From Mycobacterium colombiense (GTDB taxonomy: Bacteria; Actinomycetota; Actinomycetes; Mycobacteriales; Mycobacteriaceae), in assembly GCF_001672755.1 (NCBI RefSeq), contig NZ_LZKI01000119.1, forward strand, positions 33,807 to 97,806: a stretch of DNA of 64,000 nucleotides. The letters are read 5' to 3'. The stretch's first letter is position 1. Every line of letters starts with the position of its first letter. Under the pieces are notes generated by a model. That model was given only the letters and a program-made list of their open reading frames with translations. It did no database searches and was not told where the DNA came from. Below are positions 13,494-21,625 of the stretch, piece by piece. Position numbers and translations under genes: made by a program.

Positions 13494-14900
13494 CTAGCGG
13501 CGCCCGGACAGCCCGCGAGGTCCGTCGGAGAGGAAACCCAGCAAGTCATAGCGGGTGATCACGCCGACCGGTTTGCCTTCCTCGACCACCATCAGCGCGT
13601 CCCAATCGCGCAGCGCCTTGCCGGCCGCGCTGACCGACTCCCCCGCGCCGATCATCGGCAGCGGCGGGCTCATGTGCAGCGCTACCGCGTCGGCCAACTT
13701 CGCCCGGCCCTCGAAGACGGCCGACAGCAGTTCCCGCTCGGAGACGCTGCCCGCGACCTCCCCCGCCATCACCGGCGGCTCGGCACCGACCACCGGCATC
13801 TGCGACACCCCGTACTCACGCAGGATGCCGATGGCGTCGCGCACGGTCTCGGACGGGTGGGTGTGCACCAGGTCGGGCAACTCGCCGGACTTGCGGCGCA
13901 GCACGTCGCCGACCCTGGACTGATCGGTCGAGCCGTCGAGGCGGCTGCGCAGGAAACCGTAGGACGACATCCAGGCGTCGTTGAAGATCTTCGACATGTA
14001 GCCGCGTCCGCCGTCGGGCAGCAGCACCACCACGATCGCGTCCGGGCCGGCCTGCTCGGCGACCTTGAGCGCGGCGACCACCGCCATCCCGCACGACCCG
14101 CCGACCAGCATCGCTTCCTCGCGGGCCAGCCGCCGGGTCATGTCGAACGAATCGGAGTCGGAGACGGCGATGATCTCGTCGGGCACCGTGCGGTCGTAGG
14201 CCTGCGGCCAGAAGTCCTCACCGACGCCCTCCACCAGATAGGGCCTGCCGGTGCCGCCGGAGTACACCGATCCCTCGGGGTCGGCGCCGATGATGCGCAC
14301 CGCACCGTTGGACACCTCTTTGAGGTAGCGGCCCGCGCCGGTGATCGTTCCGCCGGTGCCGATCCCGGCGACGAAGTGGGTGACCCTGCCGTCGGTGTCG
14401 GCCCAGATCTCCGGGCCGGTGGTGGCGTAGTGGCTGGCCGGGCCTTCCGGGTTGGCGTACTGGTCGGGCTTCCATGCGCCGTCGATCTCGGTGACCAGCC
14501 GGTCGGAGACGCTGTAGTAGCTGTCCGGGTGCTCGGGCGGAACGGCGGTCGGGCACACGACGACCTCGGCGCCGTAGGCCATCAGCACGTTGCGCTTGTC
14601 CTCGCTGACCTTGTCGGGGCAGACGAACACGCACTTGTAGCCGCGGTGCTGGGCGACGAGGGCCAGCCCGACGCCGGTGTTGCCCGAGGTGGGTTCGACG
14701 ATGGTGCCGCCGGGCCGCAGCTGCCCGCTGGCCTCGGCGGCGTCGATCATCTTCACCGCGATCCGGTCCTTCGAGCTGCCACCGGGATTGAGGTATTCGA
14801 CCTTGGCCGCCACGATGCCGGCACCCTCGGGGACGACGGAGTTCAGACGCACCAGCGGTGTGCCGCCGATGAGGTCACTGATGTGCTGCGCGATCCGCAT
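13494..14900 (-). CDS. cbs: Cystathionine beta-synthase with C-terminal CBS pair
   Basis: PLP enzyme that condenses serine (or O-acetylserine) with homocysteine into cystathionine in the reverse transsulfuration route. 468 residues: a fold-type II catalytic domain with K44 in NPGGSSKDRIAVKMI, SGNTGVGLALV and GTGGTITGAGRY, then a regulatory pair of CBS motifs from about residue 335 (VSQMPVVGAEP; ALMVVEEGKPVGVITRYDLL). It lacks the heme-binding N-terminal extension of animal CBS. It equals Rv1077. In M. tuberculosis this enzyme responds to S-adenosylmethionine; the same is likely here. Confidence 0.95.
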   Translation of the reverse strand: MRIAQHISDLIGGTPLVRLNSVVPEGAGIVAAKVEYLNPGGSSKDRIAVKMIDAAEASGQLRPGGTIVEPTSGNTGVGLALVAQHRGYKCVFVCPDKVSEDKRNVLMAYGAEVVVCPTAVPPEHPDSYYSVSDRLVTEIDGAWKPDQYANPEGPASHYATTGPEIWADTDGRVTHFVAGIGTGGTITGAGRYLKEVSNGAVRIIGADPEGSVYSGGTGRPYLVEGVGEDFWPQAYDRTVPDEIIAVSDSDSFDMTRRLAREEAMLVGGSCGMAVVAALKVAEQAGPDAIVVVLLPDGGRGYMSKIFNDAWMSSYGFLRSRLDGSTDQSRVGDVLRRKSGELPDLVHTHPSETVRDAIGILREYGVSQMPVVGAEPPVMAGEVAGSVSERELLSAVFEGRAKLADAVALHMSPPLPMIGAGESVSAAGKALRDWDALMVVEEGKPVGVITRYDLLGFLSDGPRGLSGRR

Positions 14901-14962
14901 GCGTTCATCGTCTCAGGCGGTTTCGCACGGCGCACAACTACTCTCCGCGCGGTCTGTCGCGT

Positions 14963-16030
14963 CTAGCCGGTGGCCTCGCGGATATAGTCGCCGATCTGCC
15001 GCAGCGAGCGGACGGCCTCGGGGACCATCGGTGCGGCCAGCTGGAAGTCGTGGATCTGCCCGGGCCACACCCGCACCTCGGCCGGCACGCCCACCGCTGC
15101 CAGCCTGCTCGCCGCCAGCCGCGCGTCGTGCAACAGCACCTCGGAGCCCGACACGTGGATCAGCGTGCGCGGCAGGCCCGGCTTGATGTGCTCCAGCGGC
15201 TCGTAGATCTCTTCGGGCTTCCCGTCGACGATGTTCTTCCTGGCCGCGCCGGCCACCAGCTCGGCGAGCGCATCGAACGCCCCCGCCGTGAACATCGCAT
15301 CCGTCTCGATGTTGGGGTGGGCCTGCTTGGGTTCCTTGGCCAGCTGCAGCAGGGGCGAGATCGCCACCAGCGCAGCGGGCTCCTCACCCTCCTCCTGCAG
15401 GCGCTGGGCCAGCGTGAGCGCCAGGTAGCCGCCCGCGGAGTCACCGGCCAACACGATCTGGTCGGGTTCGTACCCGCGCCGGCGCAGCCATCGGTACGCG
15501 TCGTGACAGTCCTCGAGCGCCATCCCGACCGAATTCTTCGGCAGCAGACGGTAATTGACCACCAGGATGGGCGAGTCGGCGAACTTGGAGAGGGCCTCGA
15601 CGAGCCGGCCGTGCGAGTTCGCCCCACAGGTCAGAAACGCGCCGCCGTGGAGGTAGACGATCACGCGGCGAGTGCCGTCGGCGGGCAGCACCCCGGGCGC
15701 GCGGACCAGCTGCGCCGACGCGTGGGGCAGCTTGATGGTCTCGCGAACGGTGGCCGACGCCGGGATGAGCACCCGTGCCGTGAGGTCGATGAGACCCCAG
15801 GGCCAGGGCAGGTTGGGGACATGGCTGCCGACGGACAGGATCGGCCGGATCGTCAGACGCGAGGTGAGGTTCGCCAGTCGCGCGGCGACGCTGGGCCCGG
15901 ATTCCAGGACTTCGACGGGTGCCCCGTCGCTGATGGCGAATTTGCGCGACTGGGCTCGACGCGCTCTCAGGACGTCATGGGGCCGGACGGTAGTTGCCGG
16001 TGACCCCGATTCCTTGCTAGGTGCAGTCAT
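14963..16030 (-). CDS. lipU: Hormone-sensitive-lipase-type esterase
   Basis: Alpha/beta hydrolase that probably hydrolyses short-chain esters or lipids. 355 residues with the oxyanion-hole motif HGGAF (128-132), nucleophile elbow GDSAG (196-200, Ser198), a late Asp in VSGSEVLLHDARL and His in PGQIHDFQL, which together mark the HSL (group IV) family. It corresponds to Rv1076 (lipU). I start at ATG 16030, which has AGGAAG 8 nt ahead; an upstream GTG three codons earlier is possible. It is divergent from the GDSL esterase across 238 bp. Confidence 0.88.
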   Translation of the reverse strand: MTAPSKESGSPATTVRPHDVLRARRAQSRKFAISDGAPVEVLESGPSVAARLANLTSRLTIRPILSVGSHVPNLPWPWGLIDLTARVLIPASATVRETIKLPHASAQLVRAPGVLPADGTRRVIVYLHGGAFLTCGANSHGRLVEALSKFADSPILVVNYRLLPKNSVGMALEDCHDAYRWLRRRGYEPDQIVLAGDSAGGYLALTLAQRLQEEGEEPAALVAISPLLQLAKEPKQAHPNIETDAMFTAGAFDALAELVAGAARKNIVDGKPEEIYEPLEHIKPGLPRTLIHVSGSEVLLHDARLAASRLAAVGVPAEVRVWPGQIHDFQLAAPMVPEAVRSLRQIGDYIREATG

Positions 16031-16127
16031 GCTCAACACTTCCTACGCCGTTGTAGTGCGATACAGCATGTGACGAGGCGACCGAGCGTCTTGGTTCAGC
16101 CGTTTGCCAAAGCGCTCAGCCAACCCC

Positions 16128-16170
16128 TTGACATCAGCTTGACAGGCGTTGCTTAGTACAACGTATGAAA
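16128..16170 (+). promoter_or_regulatory. Candidate promoter and operator upstream of the GDSL esterase
   Basis: Two TTGACA hexamers (16128-16133 and 16139-16144) precede an A/T-rich stretch containing TATGAA (16164-16169). Between them sits the inverted repeat CGTTG-n7-CAACG (16147-16163), which could be a repressor site. The spacing from the second TTGACA to TATGAA is 19 bp, slightly long. This is inferred from motif match only. Confidence 0.3.
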
Positions 16171-16268
16171 TAGCTGATTCGATACCAGTTTTGCTTCGCA
16201 CCGTAATCAGTTCGTTTTCCAGCAACCCGCGCGAAACTCACAGCGGCTTTAAACTTGAATGCGTGACC

Positions 16269-17237
16269 ATGCGGGTGCCACGTCGTTCGGCGATCGCCCT
16301 GGCCACAGCGGGCGCGCTGGCCTCGACAGGAACCGCCTACCTGGGGGCACGCAGTCTGTTGGTCGGCCAGGCCTCTCACGCGCGCACGATCATCCCCAAG
16401 TCCTGGGACATCCCGCCCCGTGCGGACGGCGTGTACGTGCGCGGCGGCGGCGCGGTGGAACGGTGGCATCGCGGTATGGCGGTCGACCAGCACCTGATGA
16501 TCTTCGGTGACTCGACCGCCGCCGGATATGGCTGCATGAGCGCCGACGAAGTGCCCGGGGTACGCATCACCCGCGGCCTCGCCGAGCAGACCGGCAAACG
16601 AATCCGGTTGAGCACCAAGGCGATCGTGGGCGCCACCTCCAAGGGGGTGTGCGGTCAGGTCGACGCGATGTTCGTGGCCGGCCCGCCGCCGGACATCGCG
16701 GTGATCATGGTCGGCGCCAACGACGTGACAGCGCTGAACGGCATCAGCCAGTCGGCGCAGCGGCTGGGGCTGACCGTCCGCAAGTTGCGCGCCCGCGGCG
16801 CCGTGGTGATCGTGGGCACCTGCCCGGACCTCGGGTTCATCAGCGCCATTCCGCAGCCGCTGCGGTCGCTGGCGCACGAGCGTTGCCTGCAGCTTGCGCG
16901 CGCCCAGACCGCGGCGGTCCGGTCGGCGGGCGGCGTGCCCGTGCCGTTGGCGCAGCTGATGGCGCCGCAATTCCGCGCCACCCCCGACGCGATGTTCTCC
17001 GCCGACGGCTACCACCCCTCGGCACCGGCCTATGCGCTCGCGGCCGACGCGCTGCTGCTCGCCCTCTGCGACGCGCTGGGCGAGGAGGTGGAGCGTCCGC
17101 CGGTGAGTTCGCCGGTGCCGGCGGCGACGCCGGTGCTCGGTCAGCGGCACACCCGCACCAGCGTGATGTCGCGGCTGTGGCGGCGTCCGGCGCCCGGACC
17201 TGCCCCGTCTTCGTGCCCCGAGGTCGGCAGCGACTAG
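16269..17237 (+). CDS. Secreted or membrane-anchored GDSL/SGNH esterase (Rv1075c-like)
   Basis: 322 residues. The N terminus (RRSAIALATAGALASTGTAYLGA) looks like a signal sequence or anchor. The SGNH blocks follow: block I IFGDSTAAGYG (78-88, Ser82), block III VIMVGANDVT and block V SADGYHPS with the Asp-x-x-His pair. M. tuberculosis Rv1075c is a characterised member that hydrolyses short-chain esters, so this is a good guide. The tail after ~275 is low complexity and basic. ATG 16269 was chosen; GTG 16263 is an alternative. The stop lies 93 bp ahead of fadA3 on the same strand. Confidence 0.88.
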   Translation: MRVPRRSAIALATAGALASTGTAYLGARSLLVGQASHARTIIPKSWDIPPRADGVYVRGGGAVERWHRGMAVDQHLMIFGDSTAAGYGCMSADEVPGVRITRGLAEQTGKRIRLSTKAIVGATSKGVCGQVDAMFVAGPPPDIAVIMVGANDVTALNGISQSAQRLGLTVRKLRARGAVVIVGTCPDLGFISAIPQPLRSLAHERCLQLARAQTAAVRSAGGVPVPLAQLMAPQFRATPDAMFSADGYHPSAPAYALAADALLLALCDALGEEVERPPVSSPVPAATPVLGQRHTRTSVMSRLWRRPAPGPAPSSCPEVGSD

Positions 17238-17330
17238 ATTTGTTCTCGCCCGTCGGGGTGGACCTACCGCCCGAAGGTGAAGCGAGCCAGCCCCATCTGT
17301 GGGATCTGCAGGGATCTGAAGGGAACCACC

Positions 17331-18548
17331 ATGCCTGAAGCCGTCATTGTCTCAACTGCTCGCTCGCCGATCGGCCGCGCGATGAAGGGGTCGCTGGTCA
17401 ACATGCGCCCCGACGACCTGACCGTCCAGATCGTGCGCGCCGCGCTCGACAAGGTGCCCGCCCTGAACCCGCACCAGATCGACGACCTGATCCTGGGCTG
17501 CGGCCAACCCGCCGGCGAGTCCGGCTACAACCTGGCGCGGGTCATCGCCGTCGAACTCGGCTTCGACTTCCTGCCGGGCACCACCGTCAACCGGTACTGC
17601 TCATCGTCGCTGCAGACCTCGCGGATGGCCTTCCACGCGATCAAGGCCGGTGAGGGCGACGCCTTCATCTCCGCTGGTGTGGAGACCGTGTCCCGCTTCG
17701 CAAAGGGCAGCGCCGACTCGTGGCCGGACACCAAGAACTCGCTGTTCGGTGAGGCCCAGGAGAGGTCGGCCGCCGCGGCCGAGGGCGCCGAGGAGTGGCA
17801 CGACCCCCGCGCCGACGACAACATCCCCGACGTCTACATCGCGATGGGGCAGACGGCCGAAAACGTGGCGCTGCTGACCGGCATCAGCCGCGAGGACCAG
17901 GACCACTGGGGGGTGCGCAGCCAGAACCGCGCCGAGGAGGCGATCAAGAGCGGCTTCTTCGAGCGCGAGATCACCCCGGTGACCTTGCCCGACGGCACCA
18001 CCGTGAGCACCGACGACGGCCCGCGTCCCGGCACCACCTACGAGAAGATCAGCCAGCTCAAGCCGGTGTTCCGGCCCAACGGCACGGTGACGGCGGGCAA
18101 CGCGTGCCCGCTCAACGACGGCGCCGCCGCGGTGGTGATCACCAGCGACACCAAGGCCAAGGAACTGGGCCTGACGCCGCTGGCGCGCATCGTGTCCACC
18201 GGGGTCAGCGGCCTGTCCCCGGAGATCATGGGCCTGGGTCCGATCGAGGCGACCAAGAAGGCGCTGGCGCGCGCCAAGCTGTCAGTCAGCGACATCGACC
18301 TGTTCGAGATCAACGAGGCGTTCGCCGTCCAGGTGCTGGGATCGGCCCGCGAGCTGGGCATCGACGAGGACAAGCTGAACGTGTCCGGCGGTGCGATCGC
18401 GCTGGGCCACCCCTTCGGCATGACCGGCGCCCGCATCGCCACGACGCTGCTCAACAACCTGCAGACGCACGACAAGACCTTCGGTCTGGAGACCATGTGC
18501 GTCGGCGGCGGCCAGGGCATGGCGATGGTGATCGAGCGGCTGAGCTAA
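17331..18548 (+). CDS. fadA3: Acetyl-CoA acetyltransferase / beta-ketothiolase
   Basis: Thiolase acting on 3-ketoacyl-CoA (beta-oxidation) or acetyl-CoA. 405 residues: the nucleophile Cys90 in VNRYCSSSLQT, NEAFAVQVLG, the His motif GGAIALGHPFGMTGAR and the second Cys in ETMCVGGGQGMAMV are all present. It corresponds to Rv1074c (fadA3). ATG 17331 follows AAGGGAACC. Neighbouring lipase, echA8 and echA9 genes fit a lipid-degradation neighbourhood, although it is convergent with the next gene. Confidence 0.94.
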   Translation: MPEAVIVSTARSPIGRAMKGSLVNMRPDDLTVQIVRAALDKVPALNPHQIDDLILGCGQPAGESGYNLARVIAVELGFDFLPGTTVNRYCSSSLQTSRMAFHAIKAGEGDAFISAGVETVSRFAKGSADSWPDTKNSLFGEAQERSAAAAEGAEEWHDPRADDNIPDVYIAMGQTAENVALLTGISREDQDHWGVRSQNRAEEAIKSGFFEREITPVTLPDGTTVSTDDGPRPGTTYEKISQLKPVFRPNGTVTAGNACPLNDGAAAVVITSDTKAKELGLTPLARIVSTGVSGLSPEIMGLGPIEATKKALARAKLSVSDIDLFEINEAFAVQVLGSARELGIDEDKLNVSGGAIALGHPFGMTGARIATTLLNNLQTHDKTFGLETMCVGGGQGMAMVIERLS

Positions 18549-18568
18549 GCCGCTCGGGCGTGAAGCCC

Positions 18569-18635
18569 GGCGTTGAGTGTGAAACCGCGGCGGTGACACG
18601 CCGAGCAATCCCGCCCTCAGCGCACACTCAACGCC
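18569..18635. repeat. 13-bp perfect inverted repeat, 41-bp spacer
   Basis: GGCGTTGAGTGTG at 18569-18581 pairs perfectly with CACACTCAACGCC at 18623-18635. It lies 20 bp after the fadA3 stop and before a separate terminator. Short mobile or REP-like intergenic palindromes with a GTTGAGTGTG core may be spread through mycobacterial genomes; only one copy was found in this window. Confidence 0.7.
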
Positions 18636-18657
18636 GTCAGCTCACAACCGGCACACG

Positions 18658-18692
18658 AAAAAACCGGCACGCCAACGGGCGTGCCGGTTTTT
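18658..18692. terminator. Bidirectional intrinsic terminator
   Basis: A six-A tract, the 10-bp perfect stem CCGGCACGCC / GGCGTGCCGG with the loop AACG, and a five-T tract. It stands between the convergent fadA3 and Bax-inhibitor-like genes and has an A-tract on one side and a T-tract on the other, so it can serve both. Confidence 0.92.
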
Positions 18693-18705
18693 CTCTGTGG
18701 CAGAG

Positions 18706-19557
18706 CTAGTCGTTCTGCAGATAACTCAGCAGACGCAGGATCTCGATGTACAGCCAGACCAGCGTCACGGTCAGGCCGAGCGCGATGCCCCATGCCGCCT
18801 TCTCCGGCGCGCCGGCGCGGACCATCTGGTCGGCCGCGTCGAAGTCGATCAGGAAGCTGAACGCCGCAATCGCGATGCACACCAGCGAGAAGATGATCGC
18901 CACCGTGCCGCCGCTGCGCAGGCCCAGGCCGGTGCCGCCGTTGACGTGGAACATCGCCAGCACGAAGTTGCCGAGCATCAGGGCCAGCACGCCGAACATC
19001 GCGGCGACCAGCATGCGGGTGAACTTGGGCGTCACCCGGATGGCCCCGGTCTTGTAGACGACGAGCATGCCGAAGAACACCCCGAAGGTGCCCAGCACCG
19101 CCTCACCGATCAGCGCCCCGGCGTTGGCGTTCGACACCGAGAAGTTGGCGAAGACGAACGAGATGGCGCCCAGGACCAGACCCTCGAGCACCGCGTAGCT
19201 CAACACGATGCCGGGGTTGTCCTGCTTGCGGCCGAAGGTGGCCACCAGCACCAGGACCAGGCCGCCCAGCCCGCCGACCAGGGCGAGCGGCATGGCCAGC
19301 GCGACATCGCGGGCGACCAGGAAGTAGGAGACCACAGCGGACACCGCCAGCACGGCCAGCGTGATGCCGGTCTTGGTGACGACGTCGTCGATGGTCAGCG
19401 GACGCGAAGCTTTGGCCTCCTGGTAAGGGGCCTGGTAAGGAGCCGCGTAGGGGTCGGCTCCATAGCCCTGCATCGGGGGCGCGCCAGTGCCGAATTGCGC
19501 GTATCCGCCCCTCTGCTTAGGCAGCGAACGAAATACCGGGTTGCTTGTCTCCCGCAC
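18706..19557 (-). CDS. Bax inhibitor-1/YccA family membrane protein
   Basis: 283 residues. A hydrophilic N terminus rich in Gly, Tyr, Pro and Ala (to about residue 50) is followed by seven hydrophobic helices and ends in ALGLTVTLVWLYIEILRLLSYL, with the family's acidic SFLIDFDAADQMV segment before the last helices. This is the actinobacterial BI-1/YccA-like family (Rv1072 or its neighbour in M. tuberculosis). Family members elsewhere affect calcium or proton leak and stress survival; the role here is unknown. The GTG at 19557 is chosen for the AGAGGA 7 nt upstream and for homology beginning there, although the frame stays open for another ~960 bp. Confidence 0.88.
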   Translation of the reverse strand: MRETSNPVFRSLPKQRGGYAQFGTGAPPMQGYGADPYAAPYQAPYQEAKASRPLTIDDVVTKTGITLAVLAVSAVVSYFLVARDVALAMPLALVGGLGGLVLVLVATFGRKQDNPGIVLSYAVLEGLVLGAISFVFANFSVSNANAGALIGEAVLGTFGVFFGMLVVYKTGAIRVTPKFTRMLVAAMFGVLALMLGNFVLAMFHVNGGTGLGLRSGGTVAIIFSLVCIAIAAFSFLIDFDAADQMVRAGAPEKAAWGIALGLTVTLVWLYIEILRLLSYLQND

Positions 19558-19782
19558 CGTCGGATCCTCTCTAATTGGCTTCGAGCTGTGCGAACACAAT
19601 CTCAACGATCGGCGTTGCACCCTGGTTCCCAGCGGACCTGGGCGTTTTCCGGTGGATACAGCCTCCGCAGTTGTCGTCGCGTTAAAGATAACCCTTACCC
19701 GCGGGCACCGCGCCGGTCGTGACGATCTAGATTTCTTCCTCGAGGCTGGACCGGCCTGGACCGGCTCAAGGGAGGCGAGGGC

Positions 19783-20820
19783 GTGACCGACGAATCCGAT
19801 GAGGTTCTGACCGAGGTCGAGGGCAGCGTCGGCCTGATCACGCTCAACCGGCCGAAGGCGATCAACTCGCTGAATCAGCCGATGGTCGACGCGCTGACCG
19901 CCATCCTCACCGACTGGGCGGGCGACGACGCGGTGCGCGCGGTGGTGCTGTCGGGCGCCGGCGAACGCGGACTGTGCGCCGGTGGCGACGTGGTCTCGAT
20001 CTATCACAGCGCGCGCGAGGACGGGGTCGACGCGCGACGCTTCTGGCGCGACGAGTATCTGCTCAACGCGCAGATCGCCGAGTTCCCCAAGCCGTATGTC
20101 GCGTTGATGGACGGCATCGTGATGGGCGGAGGCGTCGGCGTCAGCGCCCATGCGAACACCCGGGTGGTCACCGATACCTCCAAGATCGCCATGCCCGAGG
20201 TCGGCATCGGCTTCATCCCCGACGTCGGCGGTGTCTACCTGCTGTCTCGCGCGCCCGGCGGGCTGGGTCTGCACGCCGCGCTGACCGGGGCGCCGTTCTC
20301 CGGAGCCGACGCCATCGCCATGGGTTTCGCCGACCACTACGTCGCGCACGGCGACCTCGAGGCGTTCCGCCGCGCTGTGGTCTCCGACGGCGTGGAGGGC
20401 GCACTCGCCAAGTACGCGACCGAGCCGCCGGCCAGTGAGCTTGCCGCGCAGCGCAACTGGATCGACGAATGCTATGCCGGCGACACCGTCGCGGACATCG
20501 TCGCCGCCCTGCGCGGGCACGACGCGGGTCCGGCCGACGATGCCGCCAACCTGATCGCCACCCGTTCCCCGATCGCGCTGTCGGTGACCCTGGAGGCGGT
20601 ACGCCGCGCCGCCAAGCTCGCGACACTGAAAGACGTTCTGGTGCAGGACTATCGGGTGTCATCGGCGTCGCTGCGCTCGCACGATCTGGTCGAGGGCATC
20701 CGCGCGCAGCTGATCGACAAGGATCGCAATCCGCAATGGTCGCCGGGGCAGCTGCCGGCGGTCACCGAGGCCGACGTCGAGGCGTATTTCGCCCCGGTCG
20801 ACGACGACTTGAGTTTCTAG
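19783..20820 (+). CDS. echA9: 3-hydroxyisobutyryl-CoA hydrolase-type crotonase
   Basis: 345-residue crotonase-superfamily protein, longer than the ~260 of enoyl-CoA hydratases, as is usual for 3-hydroxyisobutyryl-CoA hydrolases of valine breakdown. It has [14 protein letters not shown] near the N terminus, the oxyanion-hole segments RGLCAGGDV and [10 protein letters not shown], and the diagnostic [14 protein letters not shown]. It corresponds to Rv1071c (echA9). GTG 19783 follows GGGAGG. It is 13 bp upstream of echA8, so the two form an operon. Confidence 0.9.
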   Translation: MTDESDEVLTEVEGSVGLITLNRPKAINSLNQPMVDALTAILTDWAGDDAVRAVVLSGAGERGLCAGGDVVSIYHSAREDGVDARRFWRDEYLLNAQIAEFPKPYVALMDGIVMGGGVGVSAHANTRVVTDTSKIAMPEVGIGFIPDVGGVYLLSRAPGGLGLHAALTGAPFSGADAIAMGFADHYVAHGDLEAFRRAVVSDGVEGALAKYATEPPASELAAQRNWIDECYAGDTVADIVAALRGHDAGPADDAANLIATRSPIALSVTLEAVRRAAKLATLKDVLVQDYRVSSASLRSHDLVEGIRAQLIDKDRNPQWSPGQLPAVTEADVEAYFAPVDDDLSF

Positions 20821-20833
20821 AAAGGCGGTTTGG

Positions 20834-21616
20834 ATGACGGACACGAATTACGAGACCATCCTCGTCGAGCGCGAAGAGCGTGTCGGCATCATCACCCTGA
20901 ACCGGCCGAAGGCCCTCAACGCTTTGAACACCCAGGTGATGAATGAAGTCACCAGCGCGGCAGCAGATTTCGATGACGATCCCGGTATCGGGGCGATCAT
21001 CATCACCGGCTCGGCCAAGGCGTTCGCCGCCGGCGCCGACATCAAGGAGATGTCCGGGCTGACGTTCGCCGACGCCTTCGGCGCCGACTTCTTCGCGCCG
21101 TGGAGCAAGCTCGCCGCGGTCCGCACCCCGACGATCGCCGCGGTGGCCGGGCACGCGCTGGGTGGCGGCTGCGAACTCGCGATGATGTGCGATGTGCTGA
21201 TCGCCGCCGACACCGCGAAATTCGGCCAGCCGGAGATCAAACTCGGGGTGCTGCCCGGGATGGGCGGCTCACAGCGGCTGACCCGAGCCATCGGCAAGGC
21301 CAAGGCGATGGACCTCATCCTGACCGGCCGCACCATCGGCGCCGAAGAAGCCGAACGAAGCGGTCTGGTCTCGCGAGTGGTGCCGGCCGACGACCTGCTG
21401 ACCGAGGCCAAGGCCGTCGCGACCACCATTTCGCAGATGTCGCGCTCGGCGGCCCGGATGGCCAAAGAGGCTGTCAACCGCGCGTTCGAATCCACCCTGG
21501 CCGAGGGACTTCTGTACGAGCGCAGGCTCTTTCACTCGACGTTCGCGACCGACGATCAGTCCGAAGGGATGGCGGCCTTCGTCGAGAAGCGCCCGCCGAA
21601 CTTCACCCACCGCTAG
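20834..21616 (+). CDS. echA8: Enoyl-CoA hydratase
   Basis: Hydrates 2-trans-enoyl-CoA to 3-hydroxyacyl-CoA in beta-oxidation. 260 residues with the crotonase blocks [41 protein letters not shown] (first catalytic Glu region) and [20 protein letters not shown] (second Glu). It corresponds to Rv1070c (echA8). ATG 20834 is preceded by AAAGGCGG. It is in the same run as echA9 and the alpha/beta hydrolase gene 9 bp downstream. Confidence 0.95.
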   Translation: MTDTNYETILVEREERVGIITLNRPKALNALNTQVMNEVTSAAADFDDDPGIGAIIITGSAKAFAAGADIKEMSGLTFADAFGADFFAPWSKLAAVRTPTIAAVAGHALGGGCELAMMCDVLIAADTAKFGQPEIKLGVLPGMGGSQRLTRAIGKAKAMDLILTGRTIGAEEAERSGLVSRVVPADDLLTEAKAVATTISQMSRSAARMAKEAVNRAFESTLAEGLLYERRLFHSTFATDDQSEGMAAFVEKRPPNFTHR

Positions 21617-21625
21617 GACGCTTGC

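Noticed and set aside
16134..17150. 338-residue minus-strand frame opposite the GDSL esterase
   Set aside because: His/Arg-rich composition and no start signal; the plus-strand frame has clear SGNH motifs.
19558..20520. N-terminal extension of the Bax-inhibitor-1 gene
   Set aside because: Antisense to echA9; the GTG at 19557 has a ribosome site and homology begins there.
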